Assembly (NCBI RefSeq): GCF_036322585.1
Contig: NZ_AP024600.1
Span: 4,588,001-4,652,000 of the forward strand
DNA from: Luteolibacter sp. LG18
GTDB lineage: Bacteria > Verrucomicrobiota > Verrucomicrobiia > Verrucomicrobiales > Akkermansiaceae
Direction of reading: 5' to 3'
DNA length: 64,000 nt
Under the pieces are notes generated by a model that worked only from the letters and a program-made list of their open reading frames with translations, made no database searches and had not been told where the DNA came from. Positions 28,628 to 37,100 of the stretch are shown piece after piece. The position numbers were made by a program, and so were the translations under genes. Position 1 is the first letter of the stretch, and each line of letters begins with the position of its first letter.

Positions 28628-28637
28628 CGCCCCTACC

Positions 28638-29384
28638 TCAGCGACTCCATCCCTCGTGATGGAAACGCACCAGCTCGATCCGCGCTCCATTGAACCGGAA
28701 CTCCGCCGTGATCGGCACCTGCTGGCGGCGGGTGAACTCGACCGGAAACCCCACCCCTGGAGGCACCCTCACCACCACTGGTGACAATCCATCCGGATGC
28801 TCGGCCACCATCTCCCGCCAGCCATCTTCCCGCTCCACGGAGGTGAGCCCGTCCAACGTGGCGCGACTCAGATACACGCGCATCAATTGGGCCTCCACGG
28901 GCCTGGTTTCCACCCACTCGATCCAATCCATCGAGCCATACACCACCGAGCTCTCCCAATCGAACCCGAAGCGGTCCCCCTCCCAAATCAAGGCCACCGG
29001 CTTCCTGCCGCCGGGCTGGAACTCCGCCTCGAAAAACGCCAGCGTCTTCCCACCCAATGTCGCTAGGCGCCCAGGCCCCACCTTGACCAACATCGGCACC
29101 GGTTTGCCCCGCCGTTCATGGTAGTCCTTCCAGAGCGGGATCACCCGCGCCCGGTCATGCAGGAACTCGAAACGATCCGCGCCCACGGCTTGAAAGTATC
29201 CCATCAGCACTTCGCGGGCGCGTTCAAGAGCAGGCTCCCGGGTCCGGGTGGGAACCGCCCCTCCGGCCGCCCTCCCATGCGGCACCCGCGCTCTGTGCTC
29301 TCTTACGATCCACAGCAGAATCGTCATCGCGACGACGAGACAGAACCGCACGAGCCATCGTGCCGTATTGGACATCTGGATCAT
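28638..29384 (-). CDS. Hypothetical membrane-anchored protein downstream of a PEP-CTERM protease
   Basis: A 248-residue protein starting at ATG 29384, which overlaps the stop of the upstream metalloprotease gene (ATGA). It has an N-terminal anchor (WLVRFCLVVAMTILLWIV), then a basic loop and a mixed alpha/beta region rich in Trp, Arg and Val, with no motif that I recognise. The four-base overlap argues for coupling to the metalloprotease; a role in its folding or localisation is only a possibility. Not exported beyond the anchor. Confidence 0.6.
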   Translation of the reverse strand: MIQMSNTARWLVRFCLVVAMTILLWIVREHRARVPHGRAAGGAVPTRTREPALERAREVLMGYFQAVGADRFEFLHDRARVIPLWKDYHERRGKPVPMLVKVGPGRLATLGGKTLAFFEAEFQPGGRKPVALIWEGDRFGFDWESSVVYGSMDWIEWVETRPVEAQLMRVYLSRATLDGLTSVEREDGWREMVAEHPDGLSPVVVRVPPGVGFPVEFTRRQQVPITAEFRFNGARIELVRFHHEGWSR

Positions 29385-30574
29385 TCCGATGCCGCACGGC
29401 GACGGCGCCACATCAGGCAACCCGCGACTCCCATCAGGATACCTGCCGCCGGTTCCGGCACTCCGGCCAATGAAGCGATATCGTAGCCGATCAAATCGAG
29501 CGCACGGAGATCGGGTTCGCTCAACCCCCATGCCTGTTGGTAACCGATCGTGGGATCCATCGCCCCGATCCGCTCGCCGGTCAGCCCATCGTCCTTCCAA
29601 TGGCTCGCCTGCCGGCCATCCCCCCACGCCACTCCGGTGGAGAGGTCGTATTCATGGTCTCCATCGAAAAACACCGCCTCCCCCCCCGGAGTGAGTTCCC
29701 TCACCGCATCCGCGAATTCCGATGCCGTGCCGTGCTGCGATCCCGCGGCCAGACGGAACAGATCCAGGGTGGTCAGATCGAGCTGGGTCAGCGGGACGTT
29801 GCCTTCCGAAGTCGTGAGATACGGAATCCCGCCATTGAATCCCGCCACTTGGTCCGCCAAGTCGGTTTGAGAAATGAAGCCGAGCGCGTGACCGATCTCA
29901 TGAAGCGCCACGCTCTCGAAATCGATCGTTCCGGCCGCGATGCCGTCGGCGCGGTTGTAATCGAAAGCGAAGTCACTGTTGAAATCGATCACCGCGTCCG
30001 TGGTTGTGCCCACGATGCCATCCAACATCGACGAGGAAAACCCGAGGGCTTTCGCGTTGGCTTTCGTCAGCAGGACATTGCCGCTGAAGTTGACCCCGGA
30101 CATCGACTGCACATTGAGATTGTAGGACATCGTCGGCAGCGCGGCCACGATCGAGTCGTTCCCGTCCCCGGCGGCATCCGCCACCATGGCATCCCGCAGG
30201 CCGGAATATCCCCCGACGAGCAGGTAGGAGGATGTACCACCGATCACGTTTTCCTGCCCCGTGCCGAAGGAGCGAACGTCGGCATCGATCACGACCGTGA
30301 TCGGATCGGAGATATAAGCCGCCCAGGAATTGGCCGCGCGCTGGAACGCGGCCATCGCCTCGCTGTTCCCCGCCAAGGACGATCCCGGCTGGATCACGAT
30401 GTTGAAAGTGCTCAACGCCGAGACCGGAGACGCACCTCCGGATGACAACCCACCGGAAGAATCCGCCCCCAGACTCACAGCCGCGTAATCCCCCGCTTCA
30501 CCACCCGACGCCAGTGGCGTGGACAGTAGGACGATGGCGAGGATCGGGCGAGACAGCATCAGCAGGACAGGCAT
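29381..30574 (-). CDS. PEP-CTERM zinc metalloprotease (NF038122-like)
   Basis: A 397-residue secreted protease. The ATG at 30574 (MPVLLMLSRPILAIVLLSTP) gives a signal peptide; ATG 30559 is an alternative. The zinc site is the metzincin-like HEIGHALGF motif in VALHEIGHALGFISQTDLAD. The C-terminus is a PEP-CTERM sorting signal: VPEPAAG, a short hydrophobic helix (ILMGVAGCLMW) and RRRRAAS, which exosortase systems recognise. The mature region starts with a Gly/Ser-rich segment. The substrate is unknown. The partner gene at 28638-29384 overlaps its stop. No exosortase gene is in this window. Confidence 0.85.
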   Translation of the reverse strand: MPVLLMLSRPILAIVLLSTPLASGGEAGDYAAVSLGADSSGGLSSGGASPVSALSTFNIVIQPGSSLAGNSEAMAAFQRAANSWAAYISDPITVVIDADVRSFGTGQENVIGGTSSYLLVGGYSGLRDAMVADAAGDGNDSIVAALPTMSYNLNVQSMSGVNFSGNVLLTKANAKALGFSSSMLDGIVGTTTDAVIDFNSDFAFDYNRADGIAAGTIDFESVALHEIGHALGFISQTDLADQVAGFNGGIPYLTTSEGNVPLTQLDLTTLDLFRLAAGSQHGTASEFADAVRELTPGGEAVFFDGDHEYDLSTGVAWGDGRQASHWKDDGLTGERIGAMDPTIGYQQAWGLSEPDLRALDLIGYDIASLAGVPEPAAGILMGVAGCLMWRRRRAASE

Positions 30575-30834
30575 TCCAATGCCTTGAATTGCAAATCGCA
30601 AGCATGAAGAAAGTGGGCCGGAAATGCGGCCATTTGGCCGAAAACGAAACCCGAACATTCTTTCATCCGGCCCCATTTCGCTCCACATTGCATACACGGC
30701 CACAGGGGCAAGCACCCAAATCTTCCCCTTGAAGCCGTCATTCCAAAAGCGAACCGTGTGCGCGTTCAAGTGATCCGGGGGGAGCATCTTGAACCAACCA
30801 CCGGTTCCAACTTTGGGGGGAATGAACTCTGTGA
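30575..30834. other. Gene-free stretch upstream of the PEP-CTERM protease
   Basis: No protein-coding gene is supported between the protease start and the next minus-strand gene, which ends at 30958. The whole gap is 383 bases; the right half holds two hairpins described separately. An open frame runs through this part on the minus strand as an N-terminal extension of the protease, but the signal peptide indicates the later start. Confidence 0.5.
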
Positions 30835-30884
30835 GGGCGCGAAACCGGAGGCTGGTCCCGAGTTTCGCGCCCTTGCTTTTTCCC
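30835..30884 (+). ncRNA. Candidate plus-strand hairpin transcript or terminator
   Basis: GGGCGCGAAAC (30835-30845) and GTTTCGCGCCC (30862-30872) pair perfectly over 11 bases around a 16-base loop, and TTGCTTTTTCCC follows on the plus strand. There is no plus-strand gene upstream for over 2 kb, so this may end an unannotated small RNA or be part of a dispersed repeat. Confidence 0.3.
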
Positions 30885-30901
30885 AAAGGCATCCGCCAAA
30901 G

Positions 30902-30933
30902 AAAAAGGGCATCCGACAGAACGACGGATGCCC
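30902..30933 (-). terminator. Terminator of the TPR protein gene
   Basis: On the minus strand GGGCATCCG and CGGATGCCC pair perfectly around 9 bases and are followed by TTTTTC, about 25 bases after the stop at 30958. Confidence 0.85.
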
Positions 30934-30957
30934 TGGAAAAACAGATGAACCGGTGCC

Positions 30958-31737
30958 TTATTTTTTCCCTTCGGCCGCCGCGGCGTCATCGCCGTAGAAG
31001 CTCTTGATATAACCGTATTCGACCATCGTGTCCTGCCACGGCGCCAAGGCACCCGGTGTCTGGAACACGCGGCTTGCCATTCCCAACCATTCTTCGGCCT
31101 TCAATTCGTCTTTCTTCTCATACGCGATCGCCGCATGGGCGAAGTAGTAGTAGGGCGAATCGTCCAGGAAATCGTATTTCTCCGCCAGCACCTCAGCCTC
31201 CTCCTTCTTGCCCAGCTTGATCTTGCAGAGGAGCACCTTGAACTCTATCAACCGGGTGAGCGAAAGGTCGAGCTTCAGGTTTTTTTCCGCCACCTGCTTC
31301 AGAAGCTTGTCGAAGGTTTCCGCGCATTCCTTCCATTTTTTCGTCACGAAATACACCTCGCCGACGTTGAAGCGAATGTTCGGGTTGTCCGGCGACAGCT
31401 TATCGGCTTCGTCGAAAGCAGCCATCGCCTTGTCGAAGGCCCGGAACTCAACTTGGCAGGATCCCCAGAGATTCAAGGCATCCGGATCATCCTTGAAGAT
31501 GACGCGGGCCTTGGAGAGTTCGTCGAGGCATTCGAACACCCGTTTCTCCCCGAACACGCGATAGGCCTCCTGAATATGTTTGGCATACTCCCGCCGCTTT
31601 TCCTCAGGAAGGTTCAGGAATGCCTGCTGGTTCGGCGAGTACTGCTGGGTGCCCTTGTCGGCCGCCGGCTTTTCTTCAGCAAAGCCAACAACCGCGGTAC
31701 CGAGCAAAAGCCACAATGGCAGGAAATGGTTTTTCAT
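30958..31737 (-). CDS. Exported TPR-like protein
   Basis: A 259-residue protein with a signal peptide (MKNHFLPLWLLLGTAVVGFA) at the ATG 31737 start. The mature chain is a helical-repeat protein: two clear TPR-like units (ALNLWGSCQVEFRAFDKAMAAFDEADKLSPDNP and IRFNVGEVYFVTKKWKECAETFDKLL), flanked by further helical pairs. It is probably a periplasmic scaffold for protein-protein contact. The partner is unknown. It lies 56 bases downstream of nadD on the same strand and has its own terminator. Confidence 0.75.
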   Translation of the reverse strand: MKNHFLPLWLLLGTAVVGFAEEKPAADKGTQQYSPNQQAFLNLPEEKRREYAKHIQEAYRVFGEKRVFECLDELSKARVIFKDDPDALNLWGSCQVEFRAFDKAMAAFDEADKLSPDNPNIRFNVGEVYFVTKKWKECAETFDKLLKQVAEKNLKLDLSLTRLIEFKVLLCKIKLGKKEEAEVLAEKYDFLDDSPYYYFAHAAIAYEKKDELKAEEWLGMASRVFQTPGALAPWQDTMVEYGYIKSFYGDDAAAAEGKK

Positions 31738-31793
31738 CTGGGGAAGTCTGCCGGGAACCCTAGCCAGTTGTTCACACTGGCGCAAGCGGAGGT

Positions 31794-32369
31794 TCAGTGA
31801 CGATACAGGCCGTGCTTGCGGATGTAGGCAGCCACGGGAGGAGAGAGCCACCCTTCCACCGATAGTTCCTTTCCCGCCCGGATCGCGGTCGAGGACGCGG
31901 GATGCTCGCCCGCCACCACCTGCATCCGCCACCCCGGACGTGGCTGCGGTTTCTCATGACCGCGTGCCAGCACCAGAAACTGCATCACCGCTGCAAGACG
32001 ATCGGGATGCCTCCACCTCGGCAGGGCCTCCCACTGGTCGCCCCCCATCAGCCAGAACCATTCGGCCTCCGGTTCGTGGTCGGCCATGTATTCCGCCGTG
32101 AGGTAGGAGTAGGAGGGTTCCGGGCCGTTCAATTCGTAGTCGTCCACGGTCGCCCACGGAATCCCGGCGGTGGCCAGGCGCAGCATTTCCAGGCGGTCGT
32201 CGCCCGAGGCAGCCGCCGAACCCAGCTTGTGCGGGGAAATCCGGCACGGCAGAAACCGCACCTCGTCGAGCCGGGCCTCCTCCCTCGCCCGCTCCGCCAT
32301 GTGGAGGTGGCCGAGGTGGACCGGATCGAAAGTGCCTCCGAAAATGGCGATTCTCCTGGGCTCAGACAT
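31794..32369 (-). CDS. nadD: Nicotinate-nucleotide adenylyltransferase
   Basis: A 191-residue nucleotidyltransferase that makes nicotinate adenine dinucleotide in NAD synthesis. The ATP-binding motif GGTFDPVHLGHL is near the N-terminus, the mid-chain GGDQWEALPRWRHP holds substrate contacts, and the C-terminal SSTAIR (family SxTxxR) is present. Length is typical. The start overlaps the 3' end of the AraC-type regulator gene by 8 bases, suggesting coupling. Confidence 0.93.
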   Translation of the reverse strand: MSEPRRIAIFGGTFDPVHLGHLHMAERAREEARLDEVRFLPCRISPHKLGSAAASGDDRLEMLRLATAGIPWATVDDYELNGPEPSYSYLTAEYMADHEPEAEWFWLMGGDQWEALPRWRHPDRLAAVMQFLVLARGHEKPQPRPGWRMQVVAGEHPASSTAIRAGKELSVEGWLSPPVAAYIRKHGLYRH

Positions 32370-33102
32370 GGCGGCGCGCGTGTTCGCGGTAGGTCGCCGG
32401 GGGCATGCCCACCGTCGCGCGGAACTGGCGGGTGAACGCCGTCTGGTCGCCGTAGCCGCAGGCCAGCGCGATCTCCGCCACCGGTGTGGAGGTCGTGGTC
32501 AGCATTTCAGCGGCGGCTCCGATGCGGGCCTTCCGGATGAACTGGGCGGTGGTGAGTTGGAAGACCTTCCGCATCCGCCGGTCGAGCTGGTCCGGGGACA
32601 GCTTCGCCTTCGCCGCGAGGTCGTCCGGGCGCAAGGTTTCATCGAGGTTCGCCTGGATGAAGGCGACTGTCCTCGCGACCCCGGCATACTCGGTATCCGC
32701 CTCGCTAGGCGCGCCGAGATCCCGGGAAATGGAGGCCAGGCCGATCACGTTGCCCTGCGCGTCATGCAGCGGCACCTTGGTGGCCAGATACCAGCCGAGC
32801 GATCCGTCGCGGTTGGTGACCAGCTCCAGGCGGTCGCACACTTCCCGGCCGGTTTCCAGCACCTCCATGTCCTGCTCGCGATAGGCCGCCGCGAGGTGAG
32901 GCGCGAAGAACTCGTCCGCCACCCGGCCCAACAGCTTGCGGGGATTGTCGATCCCCAGCCGCTGTGCGAAGGCCAGGTTCGCCGCGCGGTAACGCCGCTG
33001 CCGGTCCTTGAGACAAAAGACGACGTCCGGCAGGTGCGCGAACAACCGCTCGCAGAACCGCGGCGAGGCAAGTTGATCCAGGAAGTCGTCGTCAACGGAC
33101 AT
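32362..33102 (-). CDS. PAS-domain AraC-family transcriptional regulator
   Basis: A 246-residue cytoplasmic regulator. Residues about 15-130 form a PAS fold (LPDVVFCLKDRQRRYRAANLAF... DGSLGWYLATKVPLHDAQGNVIGLASISRDL), the kind that binds a small ligand or cofactor. Residues about 145-246 carry the two helix-turn-helices of AraC/XylS proteins (LSPDQLDRRMRKVF... VAEIALACGYGDQTAFTRQFRATVGMPPATYR). The effector is unknown. Its gene precedes and overlaps nadD by 8 bases; whether it controls nadD is untested. Confidence 0.88.
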   Translation of the reverse strand: MSVDDDFLDQLASPRFCERLFAHLPDVVFCLKDRQRRYRAANLAFAQRLGIDNPRKLLGRVADEFFAPHLAAAYREQDMEVLETGREVCDRLELVTNRDGSLGWYLATKVPLHDAQGNVIGLASISRDLGAPSEADTEYAGVARTVAFIQANLDETLRPDDLAAKAKLSPDQLDRRMRKVFQLTTAQFIRKARIGAAAEMLTTTSTPVAEIALACGYGDQTAFTRQFRATVGMPPATYREHARRHV

Positions 33103-33176
33103 CGTTCGAGAGTGCGCCCGATCCCCTTGTTGGGCAAGACGGGAGACGTTTTCCCTGAAACTGCCAGCCGCGGTCC

Positions 33177-34010
33177 TCAGTATGCCGTGGCGATCGCGAC
33201 CGCCTCATTGCCATCCACATCAGCCGTCACCTGGGAGAGTTTCGCCCGCATGCCGGCGATCGCGTCCTCGCCAAGTGGCAGGCGCAGGGATGGACAGCCC
33301 GCCTCCACCGCATCGACGATCGCCTTGGCCGCCTTGACCGGGTCACCTGCCTGTGCGCCCGCGGAGTGGGCGGCGTAATTCCGCGTCGCTCCCACGGTCG
33401 AGGCGTAGGCGCCCGAATCCGGCATGCTGCGGAAAGCCGAACCGAAGAGTCCGGTGCGGAAGGCGCCCGGTTCCACGATCAGCACACGCATTCCGAAGGG
33501 CCGCACCTCGGCCGCCATGGCCTCGGAGAGCGCCTCCAATGCATGCTTCGCTGCACAATAGGGGCCGAAGCCGGGAGCGGTGATAAACCCACCCACGCTG
33601 GTGATCTGCACGAGGGTGCCCGTGCCCCGCGCGCGCATCCCCGGCAAAACCGCCTGGGTCATCGCCACCGCGCCGAAAAACATGGTTTCGAAGATATGCC
33701 GGAGTTCCTCCTCACTGGTTTCCTCCACGGCCCCCACCACGCTGTAGCCGGCATTGTTGACCAGCACGTCGATTCTCCCGAACCGATCCATCGCGGCGGC
33801 AACCGCACCATGGATTTCCTCCGGCTTGGTGACATCCAGCGGCAACGCCTGCACGCGCTCCGGGGCAAGAGCCACGAGATCCTCCACGGTGCGGGGATCC
33901 CGGGCGGTCGCGACGACCCATTCGCCGCGCGCGATGAGCTCCTCAACGATCCGCCGCCCGAAGCCCGACGACGTTCCCGTGACCAACCAAACCTTGCCCT
34001 TGGAGTTCAT
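33177..34010 (-). CDS. Short-chain dehydrogenase/reductase
   Basis: A 277-residue Rossmann-fold oxidoreductase. The NAD(P)-binding motif TGTSSGFG is near the N-terminus, NNAG is present in VLVNNAGYSVVG and the catalytic pair is in YCAAKHALE (Tyr-x-x-x-Lys). The substrate cannot be told. The start at ATG 34010 puts the glycine motif at the usual distance; the longer open frame adds 29 residues of no value. Confidence 0.9.
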   Translation of the reverse strand: MNSKGKVWLVTGTSSGFGRRIVEELIARGEWVVATARDPRTVEDLVALAPERVQALPLDVTKPEEIHGAVAAAMDRFGRIDVLVNNAGYSVVGAVEETSEEELRHIFETMFFGAVAMTQAVLPGMRARGTGTLVQITSVGGFITAPGFGPYCAAKHALEALSEAMAAEVRPFGMRVLIVEPGAFRTGLFGSAFRSMPDSGAYASTVGATRNYAAHSAGAQAGDPVKAAKAIVDAVEAGCPSLRLPLGEDAIAGMRAKLSQVTADVDGNEAVAIATAY

Positions 34011-34103
34011 AGTTGCCTTTGGTCCTTCTTCGGTGACCCGGACATGGGATTCCGATCCGGATGTTAGAAAAAGACCCTCCCGGGTCATCGGGGGCAAGAC
34101 CGA

Positions 34104-34151
34104 AAAATGAGGGGCGCGGCTTCGGGCTCACTCGAGCCCGGGCCGCGCCCC
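34104..34151 (-). terminator. Terminator of the smc gene
   Basis: On the minus strand GGGGCGCGGC-CCGGGCTC and GAGCCCG-GCCGCGCCCC form a long stem over a short loop and run into TCATTTTTC, 25 bases after the smc stop. It is also GC-rich enough to work towards the convergent side. Confidence 0.75.
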
Positions 34152-34175
34152 CCTCCCTCTCCTGTCGGAAAACAA

Positions 34176-37100
34176 TCAGGCGTCCAGACGGAGCGCCGCC
34201 TTCTGCGCCGCGGTCTTCGCCTCGTTCTTGCCCATGTTGTCGGCACTGGTGAGACGCATGCCCACCGGCTTCGAGACGCCGAACTCCTCCATCGTCACGC
34301 CATACATCACGTCGGCGCGGGCCATGGTGCGCTTCGAGTGGGTCACGATGATGAACTGGCTGTTGTCGATGAAGCGGTCCAGCACCTTGACGAAGCGGTT
34401 GATGTTCGATTCGTCCAGCGGGGCGTCGAGTTCGTCGAGCACGCAGAACGGGCTCGGCTTGATCATGTAGATCGAGAACAGCAGCGCCACGGCGGTCATC
34501 GAGCGCTCGCCACCGGACAGCAGCGAGATCGACTGGAGCTTCTTGCCCGGCGGCTTGGCGATGACCTCGATGCCGGATTCGAGCGGATCGTTCTCGTCGA
34601 TGAGCATCAGGTCGGCCTTGCCCTGCTCGCCGAAGAGCTCCTTGAACATGTCGCGGAAATTGATCTTCACTTGGGCGAAGGTCTCGGTGAAGCGGCGCTT
34701 GGTCTCCTCGTTGATGCGCTCGATCACCTCCATGAGCTCGTTCTTCGAGCGCATCAGGTCCTCGTGCTGGTTGCGGAGGAAAGTGTTCCGCTCCTCGAGT
34801 TCCTCATACTCCTCGATGGCGTCGAGGTTGACCGGGCCCATCGAATCGAGACGGCGCTTGAGATCGCCCACCGTGGATTCCACGAAACTCCAATCCGGCT
34901 CGCCGGTCATTTCGCCGGGCAGCTCGATCTTCTCCTCGGCGGTGGCGTTCACCACCACGGTCTCCATCTCGTCCTCGTCGCCCTCCTCGGAGCCGACCAC
35001 CACTTGGCGACCACCGCGGGCTTGCTGGGATTTCTGGGAGGCGATGCAGGCGAGCAGCGCGTGGGCGTCCGGTTCGAAGGATTCGAGTTCGATCTGGTGG
35101 CGTTCCAGGATCGTCTGGACGAGGCTTTCGAGGCGCAGTTCGAGCTTGGTCGAGGCGACTTCCTCGCGGCCTTTCTGCTCGGTGATGCGGGAGTGCTGGC
35201 GGCGCAGGTCGCCGAGCACGGACTCGGCCTGCTCGATGGCTTCCAGCAAACCGGTGCGGCTGGCGGCGCGGGAATCGATTTCCACCTGGAGATCCTCCGC
35301 CTCGTAGCGGTGGGTTTCGCATTGCTCGGCGAGCGAGGCGCTTTCCGCGGTGGCGGCTTCGATACGCTGTTCGAACGAGGCGATTTCCGACTCACGGCGC
35401 ATGCTTACCTCGCGCAGCTCGGCGAGGCGGGCTTCCATCGGACGCTGCTGCTCCTCGGCTGCCTGCTTGGCGCGGCGTTCGACGGCGAGCGAGGTACGGA
35501 GTTCATTGAGGCCCTCGGCGAACTCGGCTTCGCGGCGGGCGGCGGAATCGGCTTCGGTCTGGAGGCGGCGCTGGTCGCTATCGAGCCCTTCCAGGCGCTC
35601 GCGGGCGGAGGCCAGTTCGTTCTCCAGCGATTCGCGGGCCTCGGCGGCGGCGCGCTCGCGCTGGTCGAGTTCACCGCGTTCCCAGCGGACGTTTTCGAGC
35701 TTCGTCTCGTAGTTCTCCACCTCGCGAGTGGCGAGGGAAAGCTGGCCTTGCAACGTGGAAACCTCGACCTTCTGGCGCTGCAGTCGCTCGCGGGAAACCT
35801 CCACCTCTTCCTGCGTTTCGGTCAGGCGGTGTTCGAGTTCCTCCACGCGGGAGCGGGCCTCTTCCTCGGCTCGGGTCAGTTCGGCGACTTCGGTTTCAAG
35901 CGAGCGCACCTCGTTCTGACGCTCCAGCACCGAGGCCGAACCATCGCCGGCGACACCACCGCGGATCACGCCTTCGGCGCCGAGCAACTCGCCATTCAGC
36001 GTGGCGAAGGTCGTGCCCGGCAAGGAGGCGCGCAGCTTCATGGCGGTCGCCAGATCCGGCACCACCAGCACGTGTTCGAGCAGGCGCTCCAGCACCGCGG
36101 TCACGCGGCTGTCCGACTTCACACGGTCCAGCGCCCAGGCCACCGCGCCTTCCGGCAGGGCCTGCATCTGGGTACCGGCGGCATGGCCGATGAACTCGGT
36201 CGGCAGCACGGCGGCCACGCCGAGCTTCTTCTCGGCCAGGCGGCCGATGATTTCCTCGGCGAGCTTCGACTCGGTGACGAGCACCGCCTGGAGATGACCA
36301 CCGAGCGCGGCTTCGATCGCACGGGCGCAGGTGTTGTCCGCCTCGATCAGACCGGCGAGCACACCGAGCAGACCCGGCTTGAAATGATCCGGCTGATCAA
36401 GACCGCCGAGCACGCTGCGGGTACCCTTCTCGAAGCCTTCACCGCTGGCCACCAACTGGCGGACGACATCGAGACGGGAGGACCGCTGGGCCAGCACCTT
36501 GTGCGCCTCGGCGGCGGCGGTGCGGGCGGCATCGAGATCACCGCGGGTGTGCTGGAAAGCACGCTCGGCCTTCTGGAAAACCTCCTCGAACTCGGTGATG
36601 CGCGCGGCGTTCTCCGAAACCTCGTCCTGGAACCGCATCTGCTCGGCGCGGAATTCCTCCAGTTCCAGCATCAAGCGCTCCTCTTCCTCGCCGAGCTGGC
36701 GGGCGCGCTCGCGGGTGCCTTCGAGCTGCGACAGCGCGGCCTCGATGCGGGCCTGGTGGGAGGCCACCAGCGTCTGTGTGCGGTTCGCTTCGCCACGGGC
36801 TTCGCGCAGGTTGTTCTCGATCGACTCGCGCTCGGCCTTGGAAAACCGGCTGCGCTCCTCGTGCTCGGCGAGCTGGTTTTCCTGCTCGATGATGCGGCGG
36901 GTCAGCGACTCCAGCTCCTCGTTGGCGGAGATGAATTCGAACTCCTGGCGGGCCAGCTTCTCGCGGGTGTCCTCGATGTCCTCGTGGTTCTGGCGGATGC
37001 GGCTTTCCAGCTCGGCCTTGCGCTCCTCGTTGAAGGCGATGCGGCCCTCGGCGGCGGACAGCGCGTTGCGGTGCTCGTTGAGTTGCTGACGGAGTTCGGC

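Noticed and set aside
30575..30892. N-terminal extension of the PEP-CTERM protease by about 106 residues
   Set aside because: The extension would put the signal peptide in the interior, and the later ATG 30574 gives a proper signal.
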